A stretch of DNA of 64,000 bases, taken from Erythrobacter sp. (lineage in GTDB: Bacteria; Pseudomonadota; Alphaproteobacteria; Sphingomonadales; Sphingomonadaceae). The notes below the pieces were generated by a model, which worked only from the letters and a program-made list of their open reading frames with translations, searched no databases and was not told the DNA's origin. Numbering within the stretch: position 1 is the stretch's first letter; each line of letters begins with the position of its first letter. The translations under genes were made by a program, and so were the position numbers. Positions 44,145-53,020 of this stretch are shown piece by piece. Where the stretch lies: NCBI GenBank assembly GCA_019739335.1, contig CP073261.1, forward strand, positions 1 to 64,000, in the 5' to 3' direction.

Positions 44145-44693
44145 ATGCCGTACGAACCGCCTCCTGAACTTGCCGGACTGTCGCTCGCGCAGGTCGCCGA
44201 ACTGGTCGCCGCGCGCAAGCTGCCGCCGGTGGAACAGTGGGATCCGCCCGAGACGATCGATAGCCAGATGCGGATTGCGGCGGACGGGACCTGGTTCCAC
44301 GAAGGCCGCCCGATCACCCGCCCGGCGATGGTGCGCGCCTTTGCCAGCCTGCTGCTGCGCGACGAAAGCGGGCAGCACTGGCTGATGACGCCGCATTGTC
44401 GCCAGTCGATCGTGGTTGAGGATGCTGCATTTATCGCGGTGGATATGCGGGAAGCAGACGACGCCCTCGCCTTCCGCCTGAACACCGACGAACTGGTGCT
44501 GGCCGGGCCGGACAACCCCCTGCGCTCGGCAGGCGATCCCGAGGCGCCCGCCGTCTACCTCACCGTACGCCACGGCTGCGAGGCGCGGCTCAACCGCTCG
44601 ACATGGCTGCAACTGGCGGAGCTGGCACTGGCATCAGGGGGGGAGCCGAAAGTCAGCAGCCAAGGCAGCACATTCTCGCTGGTGCCTGCATGA
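44145..44693 (+). CDS. DUF1285 domain protein
   Basis: 182-aa soluble protein. DUF1285 features: LPPVEQWDPPETIDSQMRIAADGTWFHEGRPI near the N-terminus, then LLRDESGQHWLMTP and a C-terminal LRSAGDPEAPAVYLTVRHGCEARLNRS. Function unknown. It is coupled to the following Nudix gene by an ATGA overlap and is part of a run leading to the CCA-adding enzyme. Confidence 0.88.
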   Translation: MPYEPPPELAGLSLAQVAELVAARKLPPVEQWDPPETIDSQMRIAADGTWFHEGRPITRPAMVRAFASLLLRDESGQHWLMTPHCRQSIVVEDAAFIAVDMREADDALAFRLNTDELVLAGPDNPLRSAGDPEAPAVYLTVRHGCEARLNRSTWLQLAELALASGGEPKVSSQGSTFSLVPA

Positions 44694-45292
44694 GCAGCCT
44701 GTTCACTCGCCTTGCCCGCCTGTTCGATGCCAGCCACCACATCGGCTACGAGGGTCTGCGCGATGATAGCGATTTCGCCCGCCAGCCGTTGCGCGATGCT
44801 GCCGTGCTGATGGCGGTGACCAGTCGCGCGGATCCCGGACTGCTGCTCACCCGGCGACCGGAAACGATGGTCAATCATCCGGGCCAGATCGCCTTTCCCG
44901 GCGGCAAGCTCGAACCCGGCGAGGATGCCGTGGCCGCGGCCTTGCGAGAGGCAGAGGAAGAGCTGTCCATCGAACCCGCGCAGGTGCAGGTGGTGGGCGC
45001 GGCGCAGAGTTTCGTTACCGGCACCGGATTCAATCTCACCCCCGTGCTCGGGCTGATCCCGCCCGATCTGCCGATCACACCCGATCCGCGCGAAGTGGAC
45101 GGCTGGTTCGAAGTGCCGCTGCGCCACGTTCTCGACCAGCGAAACCATGTCGCCAAGGTCGGCCTCTTCATGGGGCACGAGCGGCCCTATACCGAAATCG
45201 AATGGCAGGGGCACCGGATCTGGGGGATCACTGCCGGGATCATCGTCAACCTCTCGCATCGGCTGGCGTGGGAGGAACTGGTCGATGGCTAG
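44690..45292 (+). CDS. Nudix hydrolase, CoA pyrophosphatase-like
   Basis: 200 aa with a complete Nudix box, GKLEPGEDAVAAALREAEEELSI, preceded by LLTRRPETMVNHPGQIAFPGG, the extended signature of the CoA diphosphatase (NudL/YeaB) group. It likely hydrolyses CoA or acyl-CoA to phosphopantetheine and 3',5'-ADP. It overlaps DUF1285 upstream and the CCA enzyme downstream. Confidence 0.92.
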   Translation: MSSLFTRLARLFDASHHIGYEGLRDDSDFARQPLRDAAVLMAVTSRADPGLLLTRRPETMVNHPGQIAFPGGKLEPGEDAVAAALREAEEELSIEPAQVQVVGAAQSFVTGTGFNLTPVLGLIPPDLPITPDPREVDGWFEVPLRHVLDQRNHVAKVGLFMGHERPYTEIEWQGHRIWGITAGIIVNLSHRLAWEELVDG

Positions 45293-46499
45293 GCTTCCCG
45301 CAGCGGAATGGACCAAGCGCGCGGACCTCGCGCAACTGGTCGCGGCATTGGGCGCGGCAAATGTCCGCTGGGTCGGCGGGGCGGTGCGCGATACGCTGCT
45401 GGAACTGCCGGTAAAGGACATTGATGCCGCCACCCCGCTGGTCCCCGACGAAGTGATCGCTCGGCTGAAGCAGGCGGGGATCAGGACCGTCCCGACCGGA
45501 ATCGATCACGGCACCGTCACTGCGCTGCTCGCTGGTGGCCCCGTCGAGGTCACCACCCTGCGCAAAGACGTTTCCACCGATGGTCGCCGCGCAACAGTCG
45601 CTTTCGCCAGCGACTGGCGGGACGATGCCGCACGGCGCGATTTCACGATCAATGCGCTATATGCCGAACCCAACACACTGGAGATTGCCGACTGGTTCGG
45701 CGGGCTGGACGATCTGGCGGCTCGGCGGGTGAGCTTTATCGGCGAGGCGCGCGAAAGAATTCGCGAGGATCACCTGCGGATCCTGCGCTATTACCGCTTT
45801 CAGGCACGTTTCGGGGCAAGACTCGACGCGGAGGGCGAAGAAGCCTGCGCCGAGCTGGCGCCGATGCTCAAGGGGCTGAGCCGCGAGCGGGTGGCCTCGG
45901 AACTGCTGGCGATCCTCGCCCTTCCCGATCCGCACGAAACCTTGGCGCGGATGCATGCGTGTGGCGTGTTGCCCGTGGTGCTTCCCGAAGTCACTCACGA
46001 AGGCTTGAAGGCATTTAAGGGACTGGTCGCACACGAGGCTGCGCAAGAGATTGAACCCTCGGCAATCCGCCGTTTAGCCGCTCTCCTGCCACCGCAGCCG
46101 AAAAACGCGGAACAGGTCGCCGCACGGTTGCGTCTGTCCGTCGCACAGCGGAAGCATCTCGCTCGTCTCGCCGAACGCAACAGCACGTCAGAAGGCGCGC
46201 GAGAAGGCGCGCGCGTACTCGCCTATCGCGAGGGCCATCAGGTCGCCCGTGACCTGCTGCTGCTGGGCAACCTGCCGCTTGATTCGATAAATGGCTGGCA
46301 AATACCTGTTTTTCCAATGAAAGGCGGGGAGATCGTCGCCCGCGGAGTCTCTGCCGGACCGGAGGTTTCCCGCGTCCTGCGCGCCGTCGAAACCCGCTGG
46401 ATCGCCGAGCAATTTCCTGATCGTTCGCGCGTTCTCGCGCTGCTGGACGCCGAATTATCGGACCGAAGCGCCACCCGGGAACCCGATCCTCGGGGTTGA
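45285..46499 (+). CDS. cca: CCA tRNA nucleotidyltransferase
   Basis: 404-aa class II tRNA-maturation/polymerase enzyme. Nucleotidyltransferase head: VRWVGGAVRDTLLELPVKDIDAATPL (GGxVRD and DxD), then RRDFTINALYAEPN and the EDHLRILRYYRFQARF motif, followed by a helical body. Adds or repairs the tRNA 3' CCA end. It starts 8 bases inside the Nudix gene (ATG at 45285). Confidence 0.94.
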   Translation: MARLPAAEWTKRADLAQLVAALGAANVRWVGGAVRDTLLELPVKDIDAATPLVPDEVIARLKQAGIRTVPTGIDHGTVTALLAGGPVEVTTLRKDVSTDGRRATVAFASDWRDDAARRDFTINALYAEPNTLEIADWFGGLDDLAARRVSFIGEARERIREDHLRILRYYRFQARFGARLDAEGEEACAELAPMLKGLSRERVASELLAILALPDPHETLARMHACGVLPVVLPEVTHEGLKAFKGLVAHEAAQEIEPSAIRRLAALLPPQPKNAEQVAARLRLSVAQRKHLARLAERNSTSEGAREGARVLAYREGHQVARDLLLLGNLPLDSINGWQIPVFPMKGGEIVARGVSAGPEVSRVLRAVETRWIAEQFPDRSRVLALLDAELSDRSATREPDPRG

Positions 46500-46689
46500 G
46501 TTGAAAGAGTTGATGGTGCAGGCAGGGTTCATGGGGCTCTGCCATAACCCCATACGACGGGTTTTGAGGCTTTCAGTCTCCCAATATGTCTACCCTTTCG
46601 GGTGTGCTTCCCGTTTCACCTCGTCCGACAACGTCGGATTGGATTTGAACCCGTGCGCCGCTGGCGTCGCTCGGACAAAAGGAATTTTT
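46500..46689 (+). other. Structured leader upstream of the secreted protein gene
   Basis: 190 bases without a gene. At least four short stems are visible: AACCC/GGGTT (46547-46564), ACCC-TTTC-GGGT (46592-46603), TCCGAC-AAC-GTCGGA (46624-46638) and a GC-rich GCGCC/GGCGT pair near 46655-46666, before an AAGGA ribosome site. It may be an untranslated leader or a small RNA; no known riboswitch is recognised. Confidence 0.35.
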
Positions 46690-47190
46690 ATGAACCGCTT
46701 TACCCTCGCCGCCGCTGCTGTCGCAGCAACCACCTTTGCCGCGCCTGCCATGGCGCAGGATGTCGGCGCGACCGTGATGGGCAATGATGATGCCGCAATC
46801 GGCACCGTCCTCTCCAACGATGGCACAACCATTGTCGTCGATACGGGCGCGCAGCAGGTGCCACTTGGCCCAGATGCCTTCGCCCAGCGTGAAGGCGTGT
46901 GGACGCTCAACACTACAAAGGCTGAACTCGATGCCAGCTGGGCACAGCTCGTCGCCGAACAGGAAGCTGCGCTTACCGCCGCGCTGGTTGTCGGCGCCTC
47001 GGTCATGACGGCCGATGCCCAGGATCTCGGTACAGTCGAGGAGATCAACGCCGACGCCGTCGTAGTGAACCACGCCGACACACCGCTGGCGCTGCCGATC
47101 AACCTTTTCGGTGTCGATCCCGAAGGCAATCTGATCGTGCTGGCCAATATGGCGGACATCATGGCGGCCATGTCGCAAGCACAGGGCTGA
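46690..47190 (+). CDS. Secreted protein of unknown function
   Basis: 166 aa. Clear signal peptide (residues 1-22, MNRFTLAAAAV...PAMAQ). The mature protein is acidic and looks repetitive: two related segments, GATVMGNDDAAIGTVLSNDGTTIVVDTG and GASVMTADAQDLGTVEEINADAVVVNHAD, suggest a duplicated PRC-barrel-like beta unit. AAGGA precedes the ATG. A strong terminator follows. Confidence 0.82.
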   Translation: MNRFTLAAAAVAATTFAAPAMAQDVGATVMGNDDAAIGTVLSNDGTTIVVDTGAQQVPLGPDAFAQREGVWTLNTTKAELDASWAQLVAEQEAALTAALVVGASVMTADAQDLGTVEEINADAVVVNHADTPLALPINLFGVDPEGNLIVLANMADIMAAMSQAQG

Positions 47191-47208
47191 GCTTTTCAGT
47201 CGTCACGA

Positions 47209-47240
47209 GGGGCCGCCGGAGCGATCCGGCGGCCCCTTTT
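47209..47240. terminator. Intrinsic terminator
   Basis: GGGGCCGCCGGA, loop GCGA, TCCGGCGGCCCC (12 perfect pairs), then TTTT. It ends the secreted-protein transcript, and parC converges from the right. Confidence 0.88.
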
Positions 47241-47245
47241 GATTG

Positions 47246-49555
47246 TCAGAAGCGGTTATCCTTCGGGAACCCCTGCGGCGGCAGTCGGCCCGCCGCACCG
47301 CGCGCCACCTTCCACATCCCGATATCATTTTCGGTGCGGGTACGGCCGCTATCTCCGCCCATAGCCCAGCTCAGCCCGTCCGCCAGCGTGAAGGTCGTCG
47401 CATCGGAGAGGCCGCCGTCGCGGTAGCGTTGCAGGGTAACGCCCTGCCCGCGGCTCATCACCGGCATTTCCTCCAGCGCGAAGACTACCAGCTTGCGGTT
47501 GTCCCCCACCACGGCAACATGATCGTGCGCGGGGGCCACGGCGCGGGCCACGTTCAGCTTCACCCCCTGCTTCAGGTTCACCACCTGCCGCCCTTTGCGG
47601 GTTTCGGCGAGCAGTTCGTCGGTCAGCGCGACGAACCCCTTGCCGAGCGTCGAGGCGAGCAGCAATTGCTTGTCCTTCTGATGCACGATCAGGGCGATAA
47701 TCCGCGCCGATGCATCGATGTCTAATGTATTGCGCAGCGGTTCGCCGAAGCCGCGTGCGCCCGGCAGCTTGTCCGCGCCCAGGGTAAAGAACCGCCCGTC
47801 ATCGCAAGCGATCAGCAGCTTGTCGGTGGTCTGGCAATGCAGTGCGAAGGCCGGGCCGTCGCCTTCCTTGTACTTGAAATCGCCCGCGCCATCCTTGCCC
47901 AGATCGACATGCCCGCGCGCCCCGCGCACCCAGCCCTTCTGGCTGAGCACCACGGTGACGGGTTCCTTCTCGATCATCGCATCGGGATCGAATTCGACCG
48001 TGGTGGTGGCCTCGGCAATCGTGGTGCGGCGGCGGCCGAGCGGCGTGTCCTCGCCGTACTCCTTGCGCAGCGCGGCCATGTCGCGCTTCAGCCGGTTCCG
48101 CTGCTTGATCGGGCTGGCGAGCAGCGCGTCGAGCTCTTCCTTCTCCTTCAGCAGCGCGTCCTTCTCGCGGCGAAGTTCCATTTCTTCCAGCTTGCGCAGG
48201 GAGCGCAGCCGCATGTTCAGGATCGCTTCGGCCTGCCGGTCGGTCAGCGAGAATTCGGCCATCATCACGGCCTTGGGATCGTCCTCATAGCGGATGATTT
48301 CGATCACCCGGTCGAGGTTGAGGAAGGCGATGATATAGCCTTCGAGCAGTTCCAGCCGGTCGGCGATCTTCGCCAGCCGGTGCGTCGCACGGCGCTGGAG
48401 GATGTCGATCTGGTGCGCCACCCAGTGGGTGAGCAGTTCCTTGAGCCCCATCACCATCGGCGTGCGGGTGTGATCGAGCACATTGAGATTGAGGCTGAAG
48501 CGGGTCTCGAGATCAGTCAGCTTGTAGACCGATTCCTTGAGCAGGTCCGGGTCGATGTTGCGGCTGCGCGGGACGAGGACGATGCGTATCTGCTCGTCGC
48601 TTTCGTCGCGCACGTCTTCGAGGATCGGCAGCTTCTTGTCGGCAATGGCAGCGGCGATCTGCTCGATCAGTTTGCTCTTGGGCACCTGGTAGGGGATTTC
48701 GGAAATGACGAGCTGGTATCCGCCGCCCTTCTGCCGCTCGATCCCCGCCTCGCGGTCCGCCTCGTTGTCCGCCTCCCCCGCATGGAACCGCCCGCGCACC
48801 CGGAAGGATCCGCGCCCGGTGGCATAGGCGTGGGAAATCGCTTCGGCTGAGTCCACCACCAGCCCGCCGGTGGCGAAATCGGGGCCGTGGAATACCTCCA
48901 TCAGCTCGGCGTGGGTGACATCCTTGTTGAACAGCACCAGTTCGGCGGCATCGAGCACTTCGGCGACATTATGGCTGGGAATGGAGGTAGCCATGCCCAC
49001 CGCGATACCGCTGGCCCCGTTGGCGAGCAGGTTGGGGAACAGCCCCGGCATCAGCTCGGGCTCTTCCTCCTCGCCGTTGTAGGTCGGCACGAAAGTGACG
49101 GTGCCCTCGTCCAACCCCGCCATCAGGTGCATGGCGGTGCGGGTCAACCGGGCTTCGGTGTAGCGGTAGGCGGCGGCGTTATCGCCGTCCACATTGCCGA
49201 AATTACCCTGCCCCTCCACCAGCGGATAGCGCAGCGTGAACGGCTGCGCGAGCCGCACCATCGCGTCGTAAACCGCCACGTCGCCGTGCGGGTGATACTT
49301 GCCGATCACGTCGCCCACGACCCGCGCGCTTTTCTTGAACGCCTGGTCCGGCGAGAGCCGCAGTTGGCGCATCGTCCACAGCAGGCGGCGGTGGACCGGC
49401 TTCAGCCCGTCGCGCAGATCGGGGAGCGAGCGCGCGGTGATGGTGGACAGGGCATAGACGAGATAGCGGCTGGAGAGCGCGCTTTCGAACGGTTCGCGCA
49501 CGATGCCCTGTTCGGCATCACCGCTGTCGTCAGCAAAATCGATGGGTGGGGACAT
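47246..49555 (-). CDS. parC: DNA topoisomerase IV subunit A
   Basis: 769-aa DNA-cleaving subunit. Start ATG at 49555 ([10 protein letters not shown]). Breakage-reunion domain with the active Tyr in [11 protein letters not shown] ([10 protein letters not shown] block), the [18 protein letters not shown] helix and six-bladed C-terminal region. In the quinolone region the residue matching E. coli Ser80 is Val ([12 protein letters not shown]) and Glu84 is Asp. ParC rather than GyrA is supported by length and by the [24 protein letters not shown] start. Confidence 0.94.
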   Translation of the reverse strand: MSPPIDFADDSGDAEQGIVREPFESALSSRYLVYALSTITARSLPDLRDGLKPVHRRLLWTMRQLRLSPDQAFKKSARVVGDVIGKYHPHGDVAVYDAMVRLAQPFTLRYPLVEGQGNFGNVDGDNAAAYRYTEARLTRTAMHLMAGLDEGTVTFVPTYNGEEEEPELMPGLFPNLLANGASGIAVGMATSIPSHNVAEVLDAAELVLFNKDVTHAELMEVFHGPDFATGGLVVDSAEAISHAYATGRGSFRVRGRFHAGEADNEADREAGIERQKGGGYQLVISEIPYQVPKSKLIEQIAAAIADKKLPILEDVRDESDEQIRIVLVPRSRNIDPDLLKESVYKLTDLETRFSLNLNVLDHTRTPMVMGLKELLTHWVAHQIDILQRRATHRLAKIADRLELLEGYIIAFLNLDRVIEIIRYEDDPKAVMMAEFSLTDRQAEAILNMRLRSLRKLEEMELRREKDALLKEKEELDALLASPIKQRNRLKRDMAALRKEYGEDTPLGRRRTTIAEATTTVEFDPDAMIEKEPVTVVLSQKGWVRGARGHVDLGKDGAGDFKYKEGDGPAFALHCQTTDKLLIACDDGRFFTLGADKLPGARGFGEPLRNTLDIDASARIIALIVHQKDKQLLLASTLGKGFVALTDELLAETRKGRQVVNLKQGVKLNVARAVAPAHDHVAVVGDNRKLVVFALEEMPVMSRGQGVTLQRYRDGGLSDATTFTLADGLSWAMGGDSGRTRTENDIGMWKVARGAAGRLPPQGFPKDNRF

Positions 49556-49659
49556 GCGGCTGGCCCTAACACTGTCTCCATTCAGCGGACAGCGCGGAAC
49601 CAACCGATTTCCCCACCCGTTATGGAGGCGAACCCCAAATTACGAAAAGGAATGCGCTC

Positions 49660-50217
49660 ATGGCACAACGTATCATGATCCTCGCCACCAATGGTTTCGA
49701 ACAGTCCGAACTGGAAGGCCCCAAACAGCGGCTGGAAGATGCCGGTTATGAAACCGTCGTCGTCAGCCCGGAAGACGGCCAGATCACCGGCTGGGACGAC
49801 AAAGACTGGGGTAGCCCGGTCGAAGTCGACATGAGCCTCGACGAGGCCGAAGCTGCCGATTTCGACGCGCTGGTGCTGCCCGGCGGACAGATCAACCCGG
49901 ACATCCTGCGGATGAATGAAAAGGCCGTGCAGCTGGTCCGCGATTTCGACGATGCCGGAAAGCCGATCGCCGCGATCTGCCATGCCCCTTGGCTGCTGAT
50001 CGAAGCCGATATTGTCGATGGCCGCGAGGTCACCAGCTGGCCTTCGCTCCGCACCGATCTCGCCAATGCCGGCGGCACCGTGGTGGACGAGGAAGCCGTG
50101 GTCGACGGTAATCTGGTCACCAGCCGGAACCCGGACGATATCCCCGCGTTCACCAAGGCGCTGATCGAACTTCTGGAACGACAGCTGGAGGCCTCCGGGT
50201 CTCTCGAAGCCGCCTGA
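49660..50217 (+). CDS. PfpI/DJ-1 family protein (YhbO-like)
   Basis: 185-aa class I glutamine-amidotransferase-like protein of the protein deglycase/stress group. Nucleophile elbow AAICHAPWLL with the Cys, conserved Glu near the N-terminus (EQSELEGPKQRLEDAGYE) and DALVLPGGQINPDILR. Neighbours give no pathway. Likely cytoplasmic. Confidence 0.92.
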   Translation: MAQRIMILATNGFEQSELEGPKQRLEDAGYETVVVSPEDGQITGWDDKDWGSPVEVDMSLDEAEAADFDALVLPGGQINPDILRMNEKAVQLVRDFDDAGKPIAAICHAPWLLIEADIVDGREVTSWPSLRTDLANAGGTVVDEEAVVDGNLVTSRNPDDIPAFTKALIELLERQLEASGSLEAA

Positions 50218-50257
50218 TCCACCCCTCCCCCCTCCCCCCGGATATCGGGCTTCGGAA

Positions 50258-50289
50258 GGCCCCGTCGCAGCAATGCGGCGGGGCCTTTT
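50258..50289 (+). terminator. Intrinsic terminator after the PfpI gene
   Basis: GGCCCCGTCGC, six-base loop, GCGGCGGGGCC followed by TTTT. Eleven pairs including one G-T. Confidence 0.85.
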
Positions 50290-50341
50290 GGATTGACCGT
50301 GGGGCGGTGCATTGTCACGCTGCGAGGTGAGGGGAGCGAAA

Positions 50342-51304
50342 ATGAGATTCCAAACATTTGTCTTTTGTGCGTCACTTGCTTTGGCTGGATGTGCAGAAGA
50401 AAAATCGCCGCGCGAGCAGGTTGACAACCTGGAGTACGCGGCAGGCGATGCCGCTCCTGCGGCCGAATTCGGATTTTATGAGGCCATGGAAACAGGGCCG
50501 ACAATTTATGGATCGGGCAATGAGGCAGCACGCCGAGCCGCGGCAGTGGTTGAAAGCGGGACAAGCAATGCATCATCCGATAATGCCGTTACGGATACCC
50601 AGATCGCCTACGCCTATTCGTGGGGTTTTCAGGTCGAGGCAAATGATCTGCCAACGCTTCAGGAACGCCATCGCGCGTTGTGCCAATCGCTAGGCGATGC
50701 TTGTCGTACACTCTCGCTCTCCCAGTCGGGCAATGACGACTATGCCTATGGCCGGATGGAAATGCAGGTCGCGGCAGACCGCGTGGAGGAGTTCGGACAA
50801 GCGCTCAATACGGCTACCGATGGTGTCGATGCGGAGCAGATATCGTTCGGCATTTCCGGTGAGGACCTGACTGACGACATCATCGACACCGAAGCGCGGC
50901 TCGCAGCGCGGCGGCTGCTCCGTGATCGACTGATGGAAGTTCTGCGCACGCGGCAAGGCTCGGTGGGCGATCTGGTGGAGGCCGAGCGCGGCGTTGCAGA
51001 GGTCAACGAAGAGATCGACGCTGCCACCTCGCGGCTCGAAAACATGCGCAATCGCGTGGCGTTTTCGGAAGTCAGCATCGAATACGATCCGGAAATGGGG
51101 CAGTACACGGTCGGCTTTTGGGCACCGATTGCTTACGCCTTTGGCGCTATAGGTTCGACACTAGGTGTCGTGATCGCTTCGCTGATCTATATCTCGGTAG
51201 CACTGATCCCGATCAGCGCCTTCTTGTTCGGTCTGCGATGGCTGTGGAGACGTTGGCGAGGGCGCGAAATTAGCAAGTCCGCACCGACAACCGAAGCTCC
51301 TTAA
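50342..51304 (+). CDS. DUF4349 lipoprotein
   Basis: 320 aa. Lipobox LALAGC (Cys17). A beta-rich region (about 90-175) precedes a long heptad-like coiled coil (about 190-250: ARRLLRDRLMEVL, RGVAEVNEEIDAATSRL) and one C-terminal membrane helix with a basic end (RWLWRRWRGRE). This is the DUF4349 layout. Function is unknown; the family is envelope-associated. The start of the gene is noticeably AT-rich. Confidence 0.88.
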   Translation: MRFQTFVFCASLALAGCAEEKSPREQVDNLEYAAGDAAPAAEFGFYEAMETGPTIYGSGNEAARRAAAVVESGTSNASSDNAVTDTQIAYAYSWGFQVEANDLPTLQERHRALCQSLGDACRTLSLSQSGNDDYAYGRMEMQVAADRVEEFGQALNTATDGVDAEQISFGISGEDLTDDIIDTEARLAARRLLRDRLMEVLRTRQGSVGDLVEAERGVAEVNEEIDAATSRLENMRNRVAFSEVSIEYDPEMGQYTVGFWAPIAYAFGAIGSTLGVVIASLIYISVALIPISAFLFGLRWLWRRWRGREISKSAPTTEAP

Positions 51305-51306
51305 CC

Positions 51307-52596
51307 CTACTCCGCCAGCGCCGCCGCCAGCGTCAGCACCCGCTCCGCTTCCAGTTCGCCCGTGAGCGCATAGGCAAAGGGACCGGCTTCCCAGTAGGCA
51401 AGCGCCCGGCCTTCGTGGCGTTCGAGCAGCGGCAGCTTTTCCGCCGGGGTTTCCGCGCGGGTGGCGAACAGGGAGACGGTTTCGCCCTGCTGCGTCCGCA
51501 TCAACAATGTCACCGCCACACCGAGATCGGAAGGGTAGACCTGCACATCCTCAAGCGCCCAACCGATTGGGACCTGGGGCAGGTCGATGGAGGTTGCACG
51601 GGCAATTTCCGCTCGGTCGAGCTCGGGAATCTGGGGCAGGGAGTTCATCCGGTGTCGCGCCATCGTCGCAACGTAGGAGGCATCGGCCTCCTCGATCAGC
51701 GTTTCCGCCCGCGCAGCTTCGGTGCGGCCGGACATGTCGTTGGCCAGCCAGCCAACTGCGAACGCCCCCGCGATCATTGCCGCGCGCCGCCAGCCTGCAA
51801 TCGGCCGGCGCTTCTCGCGCGAGGGAAAAGTCAACACGTCAGCACTGTGCAGCTTGCGCCCCACCAGCGTGCCCTTGGTACTGCCAGCCACCCGCTCGAA
51901 GCGGATATGGGGCCAGTTTTCGCGCCAGCGATTCGCGACGATCCGTTCGCCGGGCCGTGCGCCATCGTCCAGCAGCACCATGCCGCCCGGGGTCAGCCGG
52001 TCGAACAGAACCTCCGCCGCCCCGCGCACATAGGGATGCACCACCCACGGCGGACCGTCGATTATCAGCAGGTCGATCTTTTCCGGCACATCGGCCAGAT
52101 CGTACCAGACGCCCGGCCAGCCGGGCACTTGCGCGCGGAGCGGCGCATGCTCGAGCCGTGCCGAAACGCCTTCCTCGCGCAGCCACTGCCGCGTGGCATC
52201 GACGAACCCGGCGTGCTGATCGAAACTGTGTAGCTGGCCGCCGCCGTTCAATTCCAGCGCGCGAGCACAGACCAACGTGCTGGCTCCCGCCCCCAGTTCC
52301 ACCACCGTGGCGGGGCGTAGTTGTTCCACTGCATCGACGATCCGGTGCAGGAATCCGGTGTCGGCTTTCCAGCTGCCCAGATTGGGGAGCGCATCGTCGC
52401 GCAGGTCCACCCGCTTCAGCAGCGCGCGCTTGCTCGCCTGTGTCCCGCCCCACAGGCTGAACAACAGCCAGGGCCAGCCGATCACTCCGAATGCGAGGCG
52501 ATAGGCGGTATCGGAGAACGAGCTCGCGGGGGAATATTCGCCCGCGCCGTCGTCTTCCAGGGCCCGCAAGGGGGTGGCGTTGCGCGATGTCATCAC
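51307..52596 (-). CDS. Methyltransferase fused to a membrane-anchored anti-sigma-like periplasmic domain
   Basis: 429 aa, one uninterrupted frame. Residues about 60-245 form a class I SAM methyltransferase (VVELGAGASTLVCARALEL, LLIIDGPPWVVHPY, LTPGGMVLLDDGARPGE). A basic stretch (REKRRPIAGWRR) and one helix (about 270-287) follow. Residues 295-429 resemble the extracytoplasmic domain of alphaproteobacterial anti-sigma factors: LIEEADASYVATMARHRM, then IGWALEDVQVYPSD and the end block ALAYWEAGPFAYALTGEL. No zinc-finger anti-sigma motif (HxxxCxxC) and no sigma factor gene are present. Confidence 0.75.
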   Translation of the reverse strand: MMTSRNATPLRALEDDGAGEYSPASSFSDTAYRLAFGVIGWPWLLFSLWGGTQASKRALLKRVDLRDDALPNLGSWKADTGFLHRIVDAVEQLRPATVVELGAGASTLVCARALELNGGGQLHSFDQHAGFVDATRQWLREEGVSARLEHAPLRAQVPGWPGVWYDLADVPEKIDLLIIDGPPWVVHPYVRGAAEVLFDRLTPGGMVLLDDGARPGERIVANRWRENWPHIRFERVAGSTKGTLVGRKLHSADVLTFPSREKRRPIAGWRRAAMIAGAFAVGWLANDMSGRTEAARAETLIEEADASYVATMARHRMNSLPQIPELDRAEIARATSIDLPQVPIGWALEDVQVYPSDLGVAVTLLMRTQQGETVSLFATRAETPAEKLPLLERHEGRALAYWEAGPFAYALTGELEAERVLTLAAALAE

Positions 52597-52681
52597 TATT
52601 ATCCGGATCGTGGGGGGTAGGTGCCCATGTACGAGCCTTGCTTAACCTAAGCCAACACTATCTCTTCGGCACAACCACTGG

Positions 52682-53020
52682 TCAGAACGATTGGGCATCC
52701 ACAGAGTCCGAGGGAATACGCACGGTAAGCCCGTCGAGTTCCTCGCCCAGCACGATCTGGCAGGAGAGGCGGCTGGTGGCCTGCACATCGGCGGCGAGGT
52801 CGAGCATGTCCTCTTCCTCCTCTGCCGCATCGGGCAGTTTCACGAACCATTCGCGCGCAACGATGACATGGCAGGTGGAACAGGCCATCTGCCCTTCGCA
52901 GGTGCCTTCAAGCGGCATCCCCGCCGCCTGAGCAACTTCGAGCAGGCGGTCGCCGGGCTTGGCCTGCGCCTCCACCTTGTCGCCGTTGCGGGTGATGAAA
53001 GTGACCTTGATGGCGCTCAT
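52682..53020 (-). CDS. fdx: 2Fe-2S ferredoxin, adrenodoxin type
   Basis: 112 aa. Cluster ligands Cys41, Cys47, Cys50 and Cys87 (CEGQMACSTCHV and SRLSCQI), the vertebrate/Isc-type ferredoxin spacing C-x5-C-x2-C...C. The start overlaps the cysteine desulfurase stop as ATGA, so it probably serves Fe-S cluster assembly as in isc operons, or a cytochrome P450. Confidence 0.94.
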   Translation of the reverse strand: MSAIKVTFITRNGDKVEAQAKPGDRLLEVAQAAGMPLEGTCEGQMACSTCHVIVAREWFVKLPDAAEEEEDMLDLAADVQATSRLSCQIVLGEELDGLTVRIPSDSVDAQSF

